Assembly (NCBI GenBank): GCA_026874595.1
Contig: CM049318.1
Location: 52,420,750 to 52,484,749 of the forward strand
Direction of reading: 5' to 3'
DNA from: Sipunculus nudus
Lineage: Eukaryota > Annelida > Sipuncula > Golfingiida > Sipunculidae
Length of the DNA: 64,000 nt
Shown in pieces: positions 38,157-48,225 of the stretch. How positions within the stretch are numbered: the stretch's first letter is position 1; every line of letters starts with the position of its first letter. The position numbers and the translations under genes were made by a program. Under the pieces are notes generated by a model. The model worked only from the letters and a program-made list of their open reading frames with translations. It did not search any database and was not told the origin of the DNA.

Positions 38157-38800
38157 TGTCACAGGTACCCCTTTTATTGTGTGCAGCGGTCTGATTGTTT
38201 TATTGTGTATGATTGTTTTATTGTGCACACAGATGTTCCATGTGTTGTTGGCATTTGGTTCGTGTAACCGAGAGAGGTGAGAGAATATTCCAGCGGACAC
38301 AGAAGCGTGTATATATGTCAGTGTGTGGGACCTATTCCGATAAGTGCGGCAATTATAGATTTTCTTCTGGATTTGTGACGAATTTAGTTTGGACTTCAGT
38401 AAACTTTCGGGATTGTTACAAGAGCTTTACATTGGACTGTTATTCACTGAGAAGATTTGTGTGAACTGTTCATCTGAATTATATGCTTTAAAGGATTTGT
38501 CGCTGTGGCAGTGGTGGTATCCAGGTACTGTGCACTTTGTGTATTAGGTTGTGTGATTATATTGATTTGCTGTTATACTGTTGTTGTACTGTGTAATTGT
38601 ATTGATTTAGTGTACTGTAATGTTAGGGTTGTTTCAGAATAAATTATAGTTATTTGTTAACAAAAAAACCACTGTCTTCTTTATTCATTCCACTAGACAT
38701 TTCACGCTGCCTAGTGTTACAGAATCCCATTTTTTTTTCTCCATTACAAACTTTATGTTCATCGCGTATACGTGATCTTTTGATATTAGGTTCCTTAACA
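38157..38800 (+). mobile_element. LTR-like element, copy B (internally deleted)
   Basis: Homologous to copy A from GATGTTCCATGTGTTGTTG onward, but about 200 bp including the TATA box is missing: GGTTCGTGTA runs straight into CCGAGAGAGGTGAGAGAATA. The AATAAA region and the CTAGACATTTCACGCTGCC segment are retained, as is the 3' part that copy A lacks. It sits between TA arrays on both sides, so it probably inserted into a (TA)n tract. Confidence 0.55.
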
Positions 38801-39722
38801 ATATATATATATATATATAACACCCTCCCCCCCCCCCCCCCCCGCTTCAATCAATCCTGGATACGCCCCTAATGTTCACTCTGTGCTGTAGCGGGCATGA
38901 CAGAGGGTGACACAGAAACAAAAGAGTGTAAGCGAAAATACAATTTCAGCAGTAATCAAACACAACCAACAGTACTTACATCTGCTTATCAGTCACATGA
39001 TCAGTAGGTACAGCAATACCTGTGATATCTGGTGAAAGTCATGATATTATCTTTATTTATAATAATATTTATTCATTCAAATTGAATCATAACATTTAAT
39101 TTTCCAAAAATAATTTTGAAAATAAACTCCTTTCTTTCTTATTCAATTGCAGATGCTCTACAAGACTGCTTACCACCATATGAAAGTAAAGTATTAATCG
39201 TTTCTGACTTACATAACAAAAAAAGTGTATATATTTATTTCCTCTAACAAGTTAAATCTACGTTTAATTCAATTTAAACACCTTTAATTCAATACCACAT
39301 GTTCAAAATTCCTACGAAATATGATCCACAATTCGACAACCATTCACGAGATATCTACTAAAAGTCAGTATGACGTATATAAATATCTCATATCGGCAAA
39401 CTTTACATTCAACAGGTTTACGTTCCGTAAAATCACCATTTTGAAAATAATTTGATTGAATTTATACTCTACTCATTTTATTAAACTTCTTTTAAAAAAT
39501 GGCTGATTATGACTTAAGCCAAAACATAAATACGTTATTACTTATCTCAGAAAGAGAAGAAAAAATTATTTTTGCCAACAGAAAATAGGTAAATACAGTT
39601 GTTAGTGCCGCCTGCAGCTCAAGATCACACAGCAATCTCAGGATCAGCATTCCTGTGACATTTGGTGCTGAACGTTGCAGCTGTTCTTGATATTTTAGTA
39701 ACAGACATAACAAAATGTATAA
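38801..39722. other. Unassigned DNA between LTR copies B and C
   Basis: Begins with a short TA array and a 19-bp C-rich run. No retroelement coding region is present, so B and C do not bound a recognisable internal domain. Confidence 0.5.
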
Positions 39723-39979
39723 TGTTACATGCACCTATTTGTTATGCGCGGGATATTACATAACATGGCATGTGTCAGACTTTCTGATTCATGTTAAGCG
39801 CAAACCCTGTGCGCTGCTATGGGAACCGCACTCCCTTACCCCTGACTTGTAGAGAAACTGCGCTCGTTGTAGTCTAGAAGTTTCGGGTCTGTTCATGCGC
39901 TATGGGTATTGCGTGTTTATTGTTGTGTTCTTTGGAATGTTCGTGAATATGGAAGTTTCTGGGCTTTGGGTGAAAAAGC

Positions 39980-39987
39980 TATAAATA
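39980..39987 (+). promoter_or_regulatory. TATA box of LTR-like copy C
   Basis: TATAAATA in the same context as copy A. Confidence 0.55.
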
Positions 39988-40393
39988 GGGGCTGTGTTTT
40001 GAGCCGGGAGAGAGTTAAATACCAGCGGACACGGAAGAGTGTGACTCTCTCGTCAGTTTTGGGATAATTGCAGAACTTACATTTCTTCTACGGACTTTAT
40101 ACAGACTTTATATACGGATTGTCTTCAGTTTGCCTTTGGGATTATTACCAGAACTTCACTTTTGGACTTCAACAGATTGTTTTCGAGTTTAAATCGGACT
40201 ATTCTCTGGGAAGATTTATTTGAACTGTTTACCTGGATTATTAGTGTTAAAGGACTCATGTTGAGCTGTGACAGTCGTGGTGTCCAGAAAACATAGCCTA
40301 GAATCCGGACACTCTGGTGATGTACATTTTTATTATTGTTATCCTGTGTAATTGTATTGATTTAGGGTACTGTAATGTAAGGATTGTTCTAAG

Positions 40394-40399
40394 AATAAA
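40394..40399 (+). terminator. Polyadenylation signal of LTR-like copy C
   Basis: AATAAA followed by TTATAATTATTTGTTAACAA, conserved among the copies. Confidence 0.45.
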
Positions 40400-40556
40400 T
40401 TATAATTATTTGTTAACAAAAAACCACCGACTTCTTTATTCATTCCCCTAGACATTTCACGCTGCCGAATGTTGCGGAATCTGATTTTTTCATCTCCGTA
40501 ACAAAATTTGTGCTCGTCACGATTACGTGATCTGTTGCTATTAGGTTCCGTAACGA

Positions 40557-42911
40557 TACAATCATATCAAATCAGCAAATTTTGCGATCAACCAAATTTC
40601 CATAAAGTTCAATCAAGTTCCTTAAAAACGCCATTTTGAAATAAGTTCACTGAATTCATGCTCAATTTGTTTCCATTCCTTTAAGGAATTGTTGTCCATA
40701 ATATGAAAGCCAAAATACAAAATACCGGGAGACTTATTTAGGAAACGCGGGAAAAAAACAGGTCAGCCCACAGGAAGAAAGTCAGTGTAGACGGCGCCAC
40801 CAAAAGCTTAATTTTTCATATTGATCACGTGATCATTATCATAAGTGCCATGAAGAAAGCTGTAGTGGCTGTTGAGATACTTAGTCACAGACGGCGCACG
40901 AAGAAGGATGGACGGTGGACGCAGCAGCTGCGCATCAGTTCACATAAGAACATAAGAACACTGATTTAAAGCAAACTCGTCTGATTTGCAAATGCGAGGG
41001 CGTGAAATTTTGTGTTGGGCTGAGTCCTCAGCAATTCCAAACCCAGTACTAATGTCTTAAAAGTCAAATAAATGGTAAGAGGGAACTTCAACTGCGAAAC
41101 CTGTCTGGATTTTGGTGTAAGTGCCGGAAGCGCGCTAGACCCGTTCATGGACCTGAAAGTAAATGCGGCACAATGAAATACTGTAAATAGGTCTAGCTAA
41201 ATAAACCATTCAGTCATAGTTTTTTTCCCATTAACTATACACATACTACAAAATTAGAGTATTACTACGATATAGGGGTATGAAAAATATTGGCGTCCCT
41301 CTAAGGTATTATTGGGCGGGAAAACCATTATTTTCTATGGGTAGTATTAAGCAATCTAGTAAATACAGCATGTCGGCGTGCGAATAAATGTTAAATCTAA
41401 TTTGTGTGGTCTGCACTGTTAGAAAATGAAATTTGTTATACATAGAACATTTAAGATTATCTGACAAGTGTCACTTTAGAAGTTCTGAAGGTTCGAAGCG
41501 GAAACCTCTGGTCAGGGTTTTTCAATTACATTTCTGTCAGGGTTCTGTGTTGAACATATTAAAAGACTTCCAAAAACCCTAAAGCATGCGTTTATCTTCT
41601 TCCTAAAATTTCTGGTAAACATGTTAAGGTATTTTAAAGTCACTCGATAGTGTTATAATTTATGATAAACACCACCGAAATTAATAGTTCAGTCTCGTAT
41701 ATTTCGCGCGTTTTTCTTTAGTATTAGTAAATATATTATGTTAAGAAAAAGAATAACCTTTCCGTCTGAATATTGTTTTGTTCGTCATGACATATTATAG
41801 GTTTAACAGAAGTGTCATTTCTTCGAGGCATACAGGCTCGTGGTGCATGAATTATCGTTTGCAGGGATGCTTTCCGAATACATGAATATTTCATTAATTG
41901 AACATAAAAGTACATGTATATGATAAACACAATCTATTACTTTGTCTATAATATAAATTAATCTATCCTTCCTTCTAAGATAAAAAGAAATTAACATATA
42001 TATAATATCAATTTTTTATTAAAATTTTGAACCATATTTTAAAACTTATATATGAATATATATGAATCATATATTATTCGTATACAAATGCCCGTCTTGC
42101 TGAGATATAACCATCCAATAATGCTTTGCAAATCCGGTACTGAGGTGTTGTGAATGAAGTAGAGCGCTGGACTAATTTACGCCACCCTCCCACGCCGCCT
42201 TGGCGTCACTAAACAGTCACTCCAATTTGCTAATCCGGCCAGCTCGCCTCTGTCATTATTAGGGGCTGTCAGAAATTATCAGACGTCTCAGAGTGGCGAC
42301 TCACGGAACAGCGCGACCTACGTGTCCTGAAAACATCTCCCAAGTTTAGATGTCCTGTGAGTAATGGAGGGACATGATTGACGTGCAGACAGTGATAAGA
42401 GTGAGCTTTATTTAACTGGCGGAACAACACGTAACTCTTGAATAAATATGGATTATATATAGTTCAGTAGCCAAGGATGAAATTTTCAACATGTTATTCA
42501 CAAACATACACGCAGTTCTAGAATAAATATGTTTAATATATGGTTAATATATAGTCCAAGGGTGATCTTTGAGCACGTTATTCATTTTTGCCAAATATTA
42601 TCACGTTTTCGTTATTTCGCGAGGGTTCTATAATCGCGATCAGTAATCTACCCATGGTATGTCCATCATCATACTGCTTATTTAATATGTTTAATATGCG
42701 CGCTAAATCCTAAATATTTGAAAAGGACCCACACGAGAGGCAGATCATATGTCAATCTTAGATTTACGAATTACATAAAATATTTATTATTAAAAAAAAT
42801 TAATCTTTTTGCAAGATATATGATATAATTCATTATATTAATCTTCTGCCTTTTGACTTTTAAATTCTGCAGAGGTTGTCGAGTGGATAACATTAAATAA
42901 AGTGCCGATAA

Positions 42912-42912
<1 letters not shown>
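40557..42912. other. Unassigned DNA with one repeat fragment
   Basis: At about 40770-40945 a fragment with AGACGGCGCCACC and GCGCATCAGTTCACATAAG resembles the repeat at the left edge of the window. The GC-richer part 42170-42320 (TGTCATTATTAGGGGCTGTC) is non-repetitive and could be regulatory. No gene is seen. Confidence 0.35.

Positions 42913-42960
<48 letters not shown>
42913..42960. repeat. (TA)n microsatellite, left flank of the PLE
   Basis: Pure TA array. Together with the array at 44746 it suggests that the PLE inserted into a TA tract. Confidence 0.95.
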
Positions 42961-42963
<3 letters not shown>

Positions 42964-43020
42964 GGTAGTGTTACCCTCCGATGTAAAGTGCTCTATGGCC
43001 TACAAGCTAGGCCAGAGCGG
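42961..43020 (-). other. One-sided 60-bp extension of the PLE
   Basis: Unique to the left side, between the outer end of the left arm and the TA array. It contains an inverted repeat, GGCCTAGCTTGTAGGCC (on the minus strand). Asymmetric extensions of one terminal repeat are known in Penelope elements. Confidence 0.5.
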
Positions 43021-43721
43021 TATAACTCTGAAGAAAAACAACACTGTTAATACACAACAGACTGTTTCACGGGATGCGACCCGATCATCAGGTGAATGTG
43101 GTTAGAATGAAGCTAACGTCGTGGTTTGAAAAGCCGAGACTTTACGAGATTACGAGATTATGCTTTGTGCGATTCGGGTCGGGGGGGGCATGTGAAAGAC
43201 TGACACTGATCCTATTGTTCTCGGGTGCACAATAGGATTGGTCGGGGTACACGTGCGATACTGGAACATAACAGGGCAGGGCAAAGAGGTTATATAATGT
43301 AGTAAATTGTAAATATAATACAAAGATATAACCAGGATGCTCAATCAGCATATTGAAATGATTTCTAATAGGGCCTTGGAAGCAGTGAACATATCAGTAG
43401 TATACATATGATATGATAAAAATACACATATACTGTGAAAATACACAATATACAAGGCAAATATACAATATAAAAGGCAAATATACTATACTCATACCAA
43501 GTGGTGCAAGTCTCCTAGCTGAAGGTCGTAAAGCCCATTAGACCAGGATAAAGTAGAACTTTCCTGTCATCCAATGGACTCCACGAGCCAGCAGTGAGAG
43601 AACAACTACCTGAACAAATGAGTCTGCCCAGCGGATCCTCGTTGGGGGGGGGGGGGGGGGGGTTAAGGGGGCACGCTGAATATTAGTACGAATGCTAGGT
43701 TTTAAAATATTTCAGGGTGAA
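43021..43721 (-). repeat. Left (downstream) PLE terminal repeat
   Basis: Inverted copy of 44045-44745. Its inner end is GGTGAA next to the coding remnant and its outer end is TATAACTCTGAAG. I noticed only a couple of substitutions (for example CACAG against CTCAG in the AATACACA region) and a different G/C homopolymer length near 43640-43661. A 69-codon frame in each arm is a mirror product and not a gene. Confidence 0.9.
43050..43097 (-). ncRNA. Hammerhead ribozyme motif, left arm
   Basis: Mirror copy of the right-arm motif on the minus strand (CTGATGA core at 43091-43085). One stem I base differs (GTGTAT instead of GTGAAT), which leaves a T-T mismatch in stem I. All core bases are kept. 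Confidence 0.78.
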
Positions 43722-44018
43722 TTTGTTTTGATGGCGGCACTTGGAGAGAATTTCAGCTCTTGAGTTCAACAATGATCCAGGGGGGGCCGTAGCTATAAGT
43801 AGCTTTTCAGACAAGCAGAGATCACACTTCCTAGTCCCACAGAAGTAAGGTGCTGCCTTGGCAGATATTTCCCAGGAGAGCTTGTAATTGATATTGTTGT
43901 CTTTTAGTGACCAAATGTGTTTAGACAGTTCAGTGTTTTTAGCGTGGGATCTGTTCCGAAAGGATTGCTTGTGGTTATTATATCTTGTCTTGAAATCACC
44001 TTCAGTACACCCTATGTA
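43695..44018 (-). pseudogene. C-terminal remnant of PLE protein, GIY-YIG endonuclease domain
   Basis: An uninterrupted 107-codon frame runs from the YIG motif to a TAG stop. Visible PLE hallmarks in order: YIGCTEGDFKTRYNNHKQSF (YIG and the catalytic-type Arg), NTELSKHIWSLKD, YKLSWEI, the cysteine pair in GTRKCDLCLSEKLLI, and LLNSRAEILSKCRHQNKFT with the conserved Glu. In intact PLEs this domain nicks DNA to prime reverse transcription. Upstream the frame meets a stop (GTG TAA CAC) and then the inverted arm, so the reverse transcriptase and the first half of GIY-YIG are gone. The lack of stops within 324 bp suggests a fairly recent insertion. Confidence 0.9.
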
Positions 44019-44044
44019 GTGTTACACGTCATTGTCTGTTCTAT

Positions 44045-44741
44045 TTCACCCTGAAATATTTTAAAACCTAGCATTCGTACTAATATTCAGCGTGCCCCCT
44101 TAACCCCCCCCCCCCCCCCAACGAGGATCCGCTGGGCAGACTCATTTGTTCAGGTAGTTGTTCTCTCACTGCTGGCTCGTGGAGTCCATTGGATGACAGG
44201 AAAGTTCTACTTTATCCTGGTCTAATGGGCTTTACGACCTTCAGCTAGGAGACTTGCACCACTTGGTATGAGTATAGTATATTTGCCTTTTATATTGTAT
44301 ATTTGCCTTGTATATTGTGTATTTTCTCAGTATATGTGTATTTTTATCATATCATATGTATACTACTGATATGTTCACTGCTTCCAAGGCCCTATTAGAA
44401 ATCATTTCAATATGCTGATTGAGCATCCTGGTTATATCTTTGTATTATATTTACAATTTACTACATTATATAACCTCTTTGCCCTGCCCTGTTATGTTCC
44501 AGTATCGCACGTGTACCCCGACCAATCCTATTGTGCACCCGAGAACAATAGGATCAGTGTCAGTCTTTCACATGCCCCCCCCCCCCGACCCGAATCGCAC
44601 AAAGCATAATCTCGTAATCTCGTAAAGTCTCGGCTTTTCAAACCACGACGTTAGCTTCATTCTAACCACATTCACCTGATGATCGGGTCGCATCCCGTGA
44701 AACAGTCTGTTGTGAATTAACAGTGTTGTTTTTCTTCAGAG

Positions 44742-44745
<4 letters not shown>
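44045..44745 (+). repeat. Right (upstream) PLE terminal repeat, inverted
   Basis: Mirror image of the left arm. It begins within the last codons of the PLE frame (TTCACCCTGAAATATTTTAA) and ends CTTCAGAGTTATA at the TA array. It lacks the 60-bp extension seen beyond the left arm. Confidence 0.9.
44670..44717 (+). ncRNA. Hammerhead ribozyme motif, right arm
   Basis: Type I layout read directly: stem I ATTCAC/GTGAAT (6 bp, perfect), core CTGATGA at 44676-44682, stem II CGGG/CCCG closing a TCGCAT loop with a T-T pair at its base, core GAAA at 44699-44702, a 3-bp stem III ACA/TGT with a GTC loop, and cleavage-site T at 44711. Cleavage would fall between 44711 and 44712. Very short stem III hammerheads are known from PLE terminal repeats. 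Activity is not shown. Confidence 0.8.

Positions 44746-44809
<64 letters not shown>
44746..44809. repeat. (TA)n microsatellite, right flank of the PLE
   Basis: Pure TA array directly abutting the right arm. Confidence 0.95.
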
Positions 44810-44811
<2 letters not shown>

Positions 44812-45544
44812 CCGTTCACGTGTGAGATGAGGTTTCATATTCACGAAGGTTTAATTTTCGCGATAATTTACCTTCCGTAAACTTAGAGAATTTGAAACAC
44901 TCGCTAACAAAAAGGTAACCAGAGTATCTATCATCAAAAATGTTAAGCTCACCGATATCGCACAATGTAGTTCCCGGAGTTTCACACGGAGTTTCACGCA
45001 AAAAAAGACAACAATATTTTTATAACCATTATATCTGGAAATAATGTTGTCAATACACGCTCTAAATTTGTTCCATTGACTTAAGTAATGTAGGCCTAAG
45101 TTACAATTCCTAGGCGCAATAGCTTGATTTCGGCGTAAACGCGTGCTGTTTGAATGAATGTGTGCTGGAGATCTATCCATGACATTCACAGACAGTTCTT
45201 CTGTGTGGAGAATCAGACAGGACGAGGCGGTCTCCCGTCTGGACTAGACCGGTACCTGCTCACATTTTATCCGTAATACTAAATACCTGAATTCACAACA
45301 AAATGGTCGACCAATGTTCAGGATACGTTGATCCGTGGAGATAAGATCAAAAGATGATCAGCATCCTTTTGTTTTCATATAAATTGATGAAGGTCAAGTT
45401 TTATTATTAATCACTGGATAGTGAATCTATTAAGAATGTAATTTTTCATGATTTCCATTCCATGACAATAGATTTTTCCTATGGAAGTTTGAAAAATAAC
45501 GATATAGAATACCGACGTAATTTAATAAAAAGAATAATCATATG
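44810..45544. other. Unassigned DNA
   Basis: Contains TTTCGCGATAATTTACC, a word typical of small interspersed repeats. No gene supported. Confidence 0.35.
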
Positions 45545-46020
45545 CAGTATTTCTTAAGCACTCTATTCATATTCTAAAACATGCTCTAAGGCGCTGTACA
45601 ATACATAAAATGTACCTGCTAAGAACATACAATACTACAATCAGTTATACCAACAATTAAAAGCGAAAAATGAGAATTCATCTCTAATGTTAATGGGAAG
45701 TCCATTCTATTATATGGAATATGCGGTTCTAAATGATGTGTTTCCAAATGTGCACACTTGACTTTTAACTGTACACAAGAGGCTGATCTTAAAGTTCGTG
45801 CTGATTGCTATACTGCTCGACTAGTTCACCCATATACGCCGATGCAAGTGCATGTAGTGATTTAAAAATATATAATAAAACCTTTTATTACAACCTATAT
45901 AACACGCGTAGCCAATGAAAGCCAAGGCGCGATATGCGATCTCGCCGTTTGGTATTTGTGACAAGTCGGGCTGCTGTATTTTAACATTACCTGCGCTATT
46001 ACAAGGTACGATTCAGTAAA
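45545..46020 (-). pseudogene. 3' end of a CR1/L2-type LINE, copy 1
   Basis: The minus-strand translation keeps short pieces of the region C-terminal to reverse transcriptase: NTAARLVTNTKRRDR, then FHWLRV and, after two stops, KVLLYIFKSLHALASAYM. These match the AAR...HWLPV...YK..L pattern of CR1/L2-like elements. The 3' end (GTACAGCGCCTTAGAGCATG on the minus strand) matches the start of the copy at 51285. Several stops and frame changes show that it is dead. Confidence 0.7.
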
Positions 46021-46384
46021 AGTTAATCCCGGATATCTGTTTAGGATCTCATATTATAAACTTAATACAGGGGCTGAACCATGGGAAAAAATATTTCTAT
46101 AAACAAACCATCATTGGGTGACGATTCCATTTATATATAATGACTGCCAAATTCGAAAAATATAAGCTAATTTTTTATTTTTGGCTCCAAAGCCACTTTT
46201 TTTTTTATCTTATTTTTAACTTTATCAAATATTTTTTATGAAGTCGTAGGAAAACGGAAAAACTGGTTATTTGCTATTATAATGATCTTTTCATGTTCAT
46301 AAACAAATTTGGTTATTATCTTCTTCAACTGAAGAACCATGGCTGCATGTAAGATCAGCTTTAAGTATTATTTATCTTCAGTTT

Positions 46385-46427
<43 letters not shown>

Positions 46428-46879
46428 CAACCAGAGCTGCCATCTGGCATAGAATGGCTGAATCAAATTAAGTAATACAGTCTACTGAATAATGATTTTA
46501 TCACCGAGTCTGTAAAACCAAGACGGTTAAAAAACTGAATGGTTTCATCCTACATCTTCTTTGGAAGTCGAAATACTTGGTTGAAAAAATATGGTTTTAT
46601 GGGAAATGAGGAAAATTCAAATAAAAGATAACAGATAATGAAACATAATTGCAGTCCAGACGGAATAGGTGACTGTGTTTTGTTATATGTCAATACTTTC
46701 ATTCGTAAAACATAGCGTTTTCTAATTTTATAGCTAACTTTATACAAAATATTACAACAAGATTGGCTTTTTTTTTGTAGGCGCAGAAACATATATATGT
46801 CTCCCCCAAAGGCTAACTTGGAGAAGGAAATTAAGCACCATCTCAATAGTTCTGGCGTTTCGGAAATATGTAAATCCGC
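46021..46879. other. Unassigned DNA with a (CT)n tract
   Basis: Pure CT array at 46387-46423. A 141-codon minus-strand frame at 46550-46975 has no recognised domain and overlaps the repeat that follows. Confidence 0.35.
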
Positions 46880-47790
46880 AGATTTTATATTAAAGATCAA
46901 GGTCAAGGTCATCAGTTTGTAATCCCTTCCAAGAGCTTGGTAAAAGAATTGTGTGAAATTAGAATAAAAACACAATACTGAACAAAACTTATAAGGGATA
47001 ACATATTATTAAGATGTCACGGATTTGACTTTGGAGATGAAGGTTAAGGTCATCAGATTTCGAACTCCTTAGAGAACATGGCAAAAAGCTTTTGCAAAAG
47101 AATTATAGGAAAATATCTTAAGTATTCAAGTTGTGCGGATAAAATACCAATAATCATAGAATTGCACAAATTTGACTTTGAACATCAAGGTCAAGTTCAA
47201 CAGTAATCAAACTATTCCGGTAGAACAGAGGACTCAAAGCCGGGAGATCGTGAGTTCGAATCTCAGCCGAGGCGATGAGATTTTCACGGTCGGCCCGCAC
47301 CTAGGGTGGCTCTCCAGGCTTAATGGGAAGGCCGTGCCCAACGACTGTGTTTCACCTACAAACAAATGCTTCTTTCAGGGGTTCCTCGGTGGTATGACCG
47401 AGCAATGGGGACGATCACGCACTCAGGGCCCCGGATATAAAATGAGAGAAAGCGTGTGATACTGCCCTGTCACGTAGTCCGAAACTGGAATGGATTTCTG
47501 CAGATGTACATATACGTAGTTAAATTAGCATTAAAAATGGAGGCGGTTCCCTCTACCAAAGAATTATTAAAAAAGAACTTTTCCAGGAACTCTTAGAAAT
47601 AACATGTGTTTCAATATTGTAATACTTCACAAGTTATTGCGTCCACAAGAAATCCTAGAGACAATGAATCATAATTCGGCTAATTTGACCTGTTGTAACA
47701 CTTCAGAAGTTATGGGGTTCACAAAAAAATACATGTCGGCGGATTTGACCTTGAATATCAAGGTCAAGGTCACCAGTTTCGTACTCGTCC
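46880..47790 (+). repeat. Tandem modules with TCAAGGTCAAGGTCA sites
   Basis: Four related modules, each with a TTTGAC or ATTAAAG lead-in and an AGGTCA cluster: 46897-46911, 47044-47052, 47185-47199 and 47758-47772. The first two intervals are about 145 bp. The last is longer because a SINE has inserted at 47218-47560. TCAAGGTCA is the extended monomer site of SF-1/ERR-type nuclear receptors (known), but binding here is not shown. Confidence 0.6.
47218..47560 (+). mobile_element. tRNA-derived SINE, copy 2
   Basis: The tRNA head is 5'-truncated. It retains GGTAGAAC from the A-box side and a clear B box GAGTTCGAATC at 47252-47262. The body has GGCTTAATGGGAAGGCCGTG and TTCAGGGGTTCCTCGGTGG. The tail has GCCCTGTCACGTAGTCCGAA, then ATGGAGGCGGTTCCCTC. 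It interrupts the surrounding AGGTCA modules. The 95-codon frame here is not a gene. Confidence 0.85.
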
Positions 47791-48056
47791 ATGATTTTGG
47801 GAAAAAAACAATATGTGTAAAAATTTCAGGAAAACATATGCCTGCCCCCATCAAACGGCTGACGATGTCACTTGAACCAACATGTCCTCCCCCACCCCAA
47901 CCCCCGGAAGGGGGAGAACGAAAATGTTTCTACGAGTAAATGAACATGTTGTCCGGGAATCGGTAATCGGATGGAGTCTATTGACACCCGTATCACCAAT
48001 AGCGACAACGCGATGTCGATGAGGCACTGGCTTTAAAAAATATAAACACTCAGTAT
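47791..48056. other. Unassigned DNA
   Basis: C-rich patch near 47886-47910; nothing else recognised. Confidence 0.35.
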
Positions 48057-48225
48057 ATGTTCAAATATTGGGATTGTTGGAAGTTTCGTAGTCGAATCGC
48101 AACTATAAGAGTTCGAGTCCGAGTCAGTCGATTCCGAGTGCGAGTCTTGACGTTCGAATTACGTTCTTTGGTCCCGAGTCTTTTGGAATCTAGCCCAAGT
48201 CTAGTTCAAGTCTGTACGCAAAATG
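48057..48225 (+). repeat. GAGTCCGAGTC-type degenerate repeat, copy 1
   Basis: Dense GAGTC, CGAGT and CAAGTC words. A related stretch lies at 56915-57060. These may be parts of one non-autonomous transposon family. Confidence 0.4.

Larger units (their letters stand above)
39723..40556 (+). mobile_element. LTR-like element, copy C
   Basis: Clear similarity to copy A begins near 39900 and covers the TATA box with GCTATAAATAGGGGCTGTG, the AGCGGACAC segment, the AATAAA region and CTAGACATTTCACGCTGCC. The 5' limit is uncertain. No target-site duplication was found. It is the only copy that keeps both the promoter and the full 3' end. Confidence 0.55.
42961..44745 (-). mobile_element. Truncated Penelope-like element with inverted terminal repeats
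   Basis: The element lies on the minus strand: right arm 44045-44745, remnant of the GIY-YIG coding end 43695-44018, left arm 43021-43721, then a 60-bp one-sided extension 42961-43020. The arms are near-identical inverted copies of about 0.7 kb that include the last few codons of the reading frame. PLE terminal repeats are known to occur in direct or inverted orientation and to carry hammerhead ribozymes, and both arms here do. The reverse transcriptase and most of the frame are lost, so the copy cannot move by itself. Confidence 0.85.

Noticed and set aside
38801-39722. Region between LTR copies B and C as an internal retroelement domain
   Set aside because: No gag, protease or reverse-transcriptase similarity, and B and C are too diverged to be paired LTRs of one recent element.
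43142-43351. 69-codon frame on the minus strand, with an identical one on the plus strand at 44412-44609
   Set aside because: They are the two arms of the PLE inverted repeat; the match reflects DNA duplication, not protein conservation.
46550-46975. 141-codon minus-strand frame
   Set aside because: Overlaps the AGGTCA repeat modules and shows no domain.
47172-47459. 95-codon plus-strand frame and a possible tRNA gene at its start
   Set aside because: The region is a SINE: the tRNA-like head is truncated and continues into the SINE body shared with three other loci.
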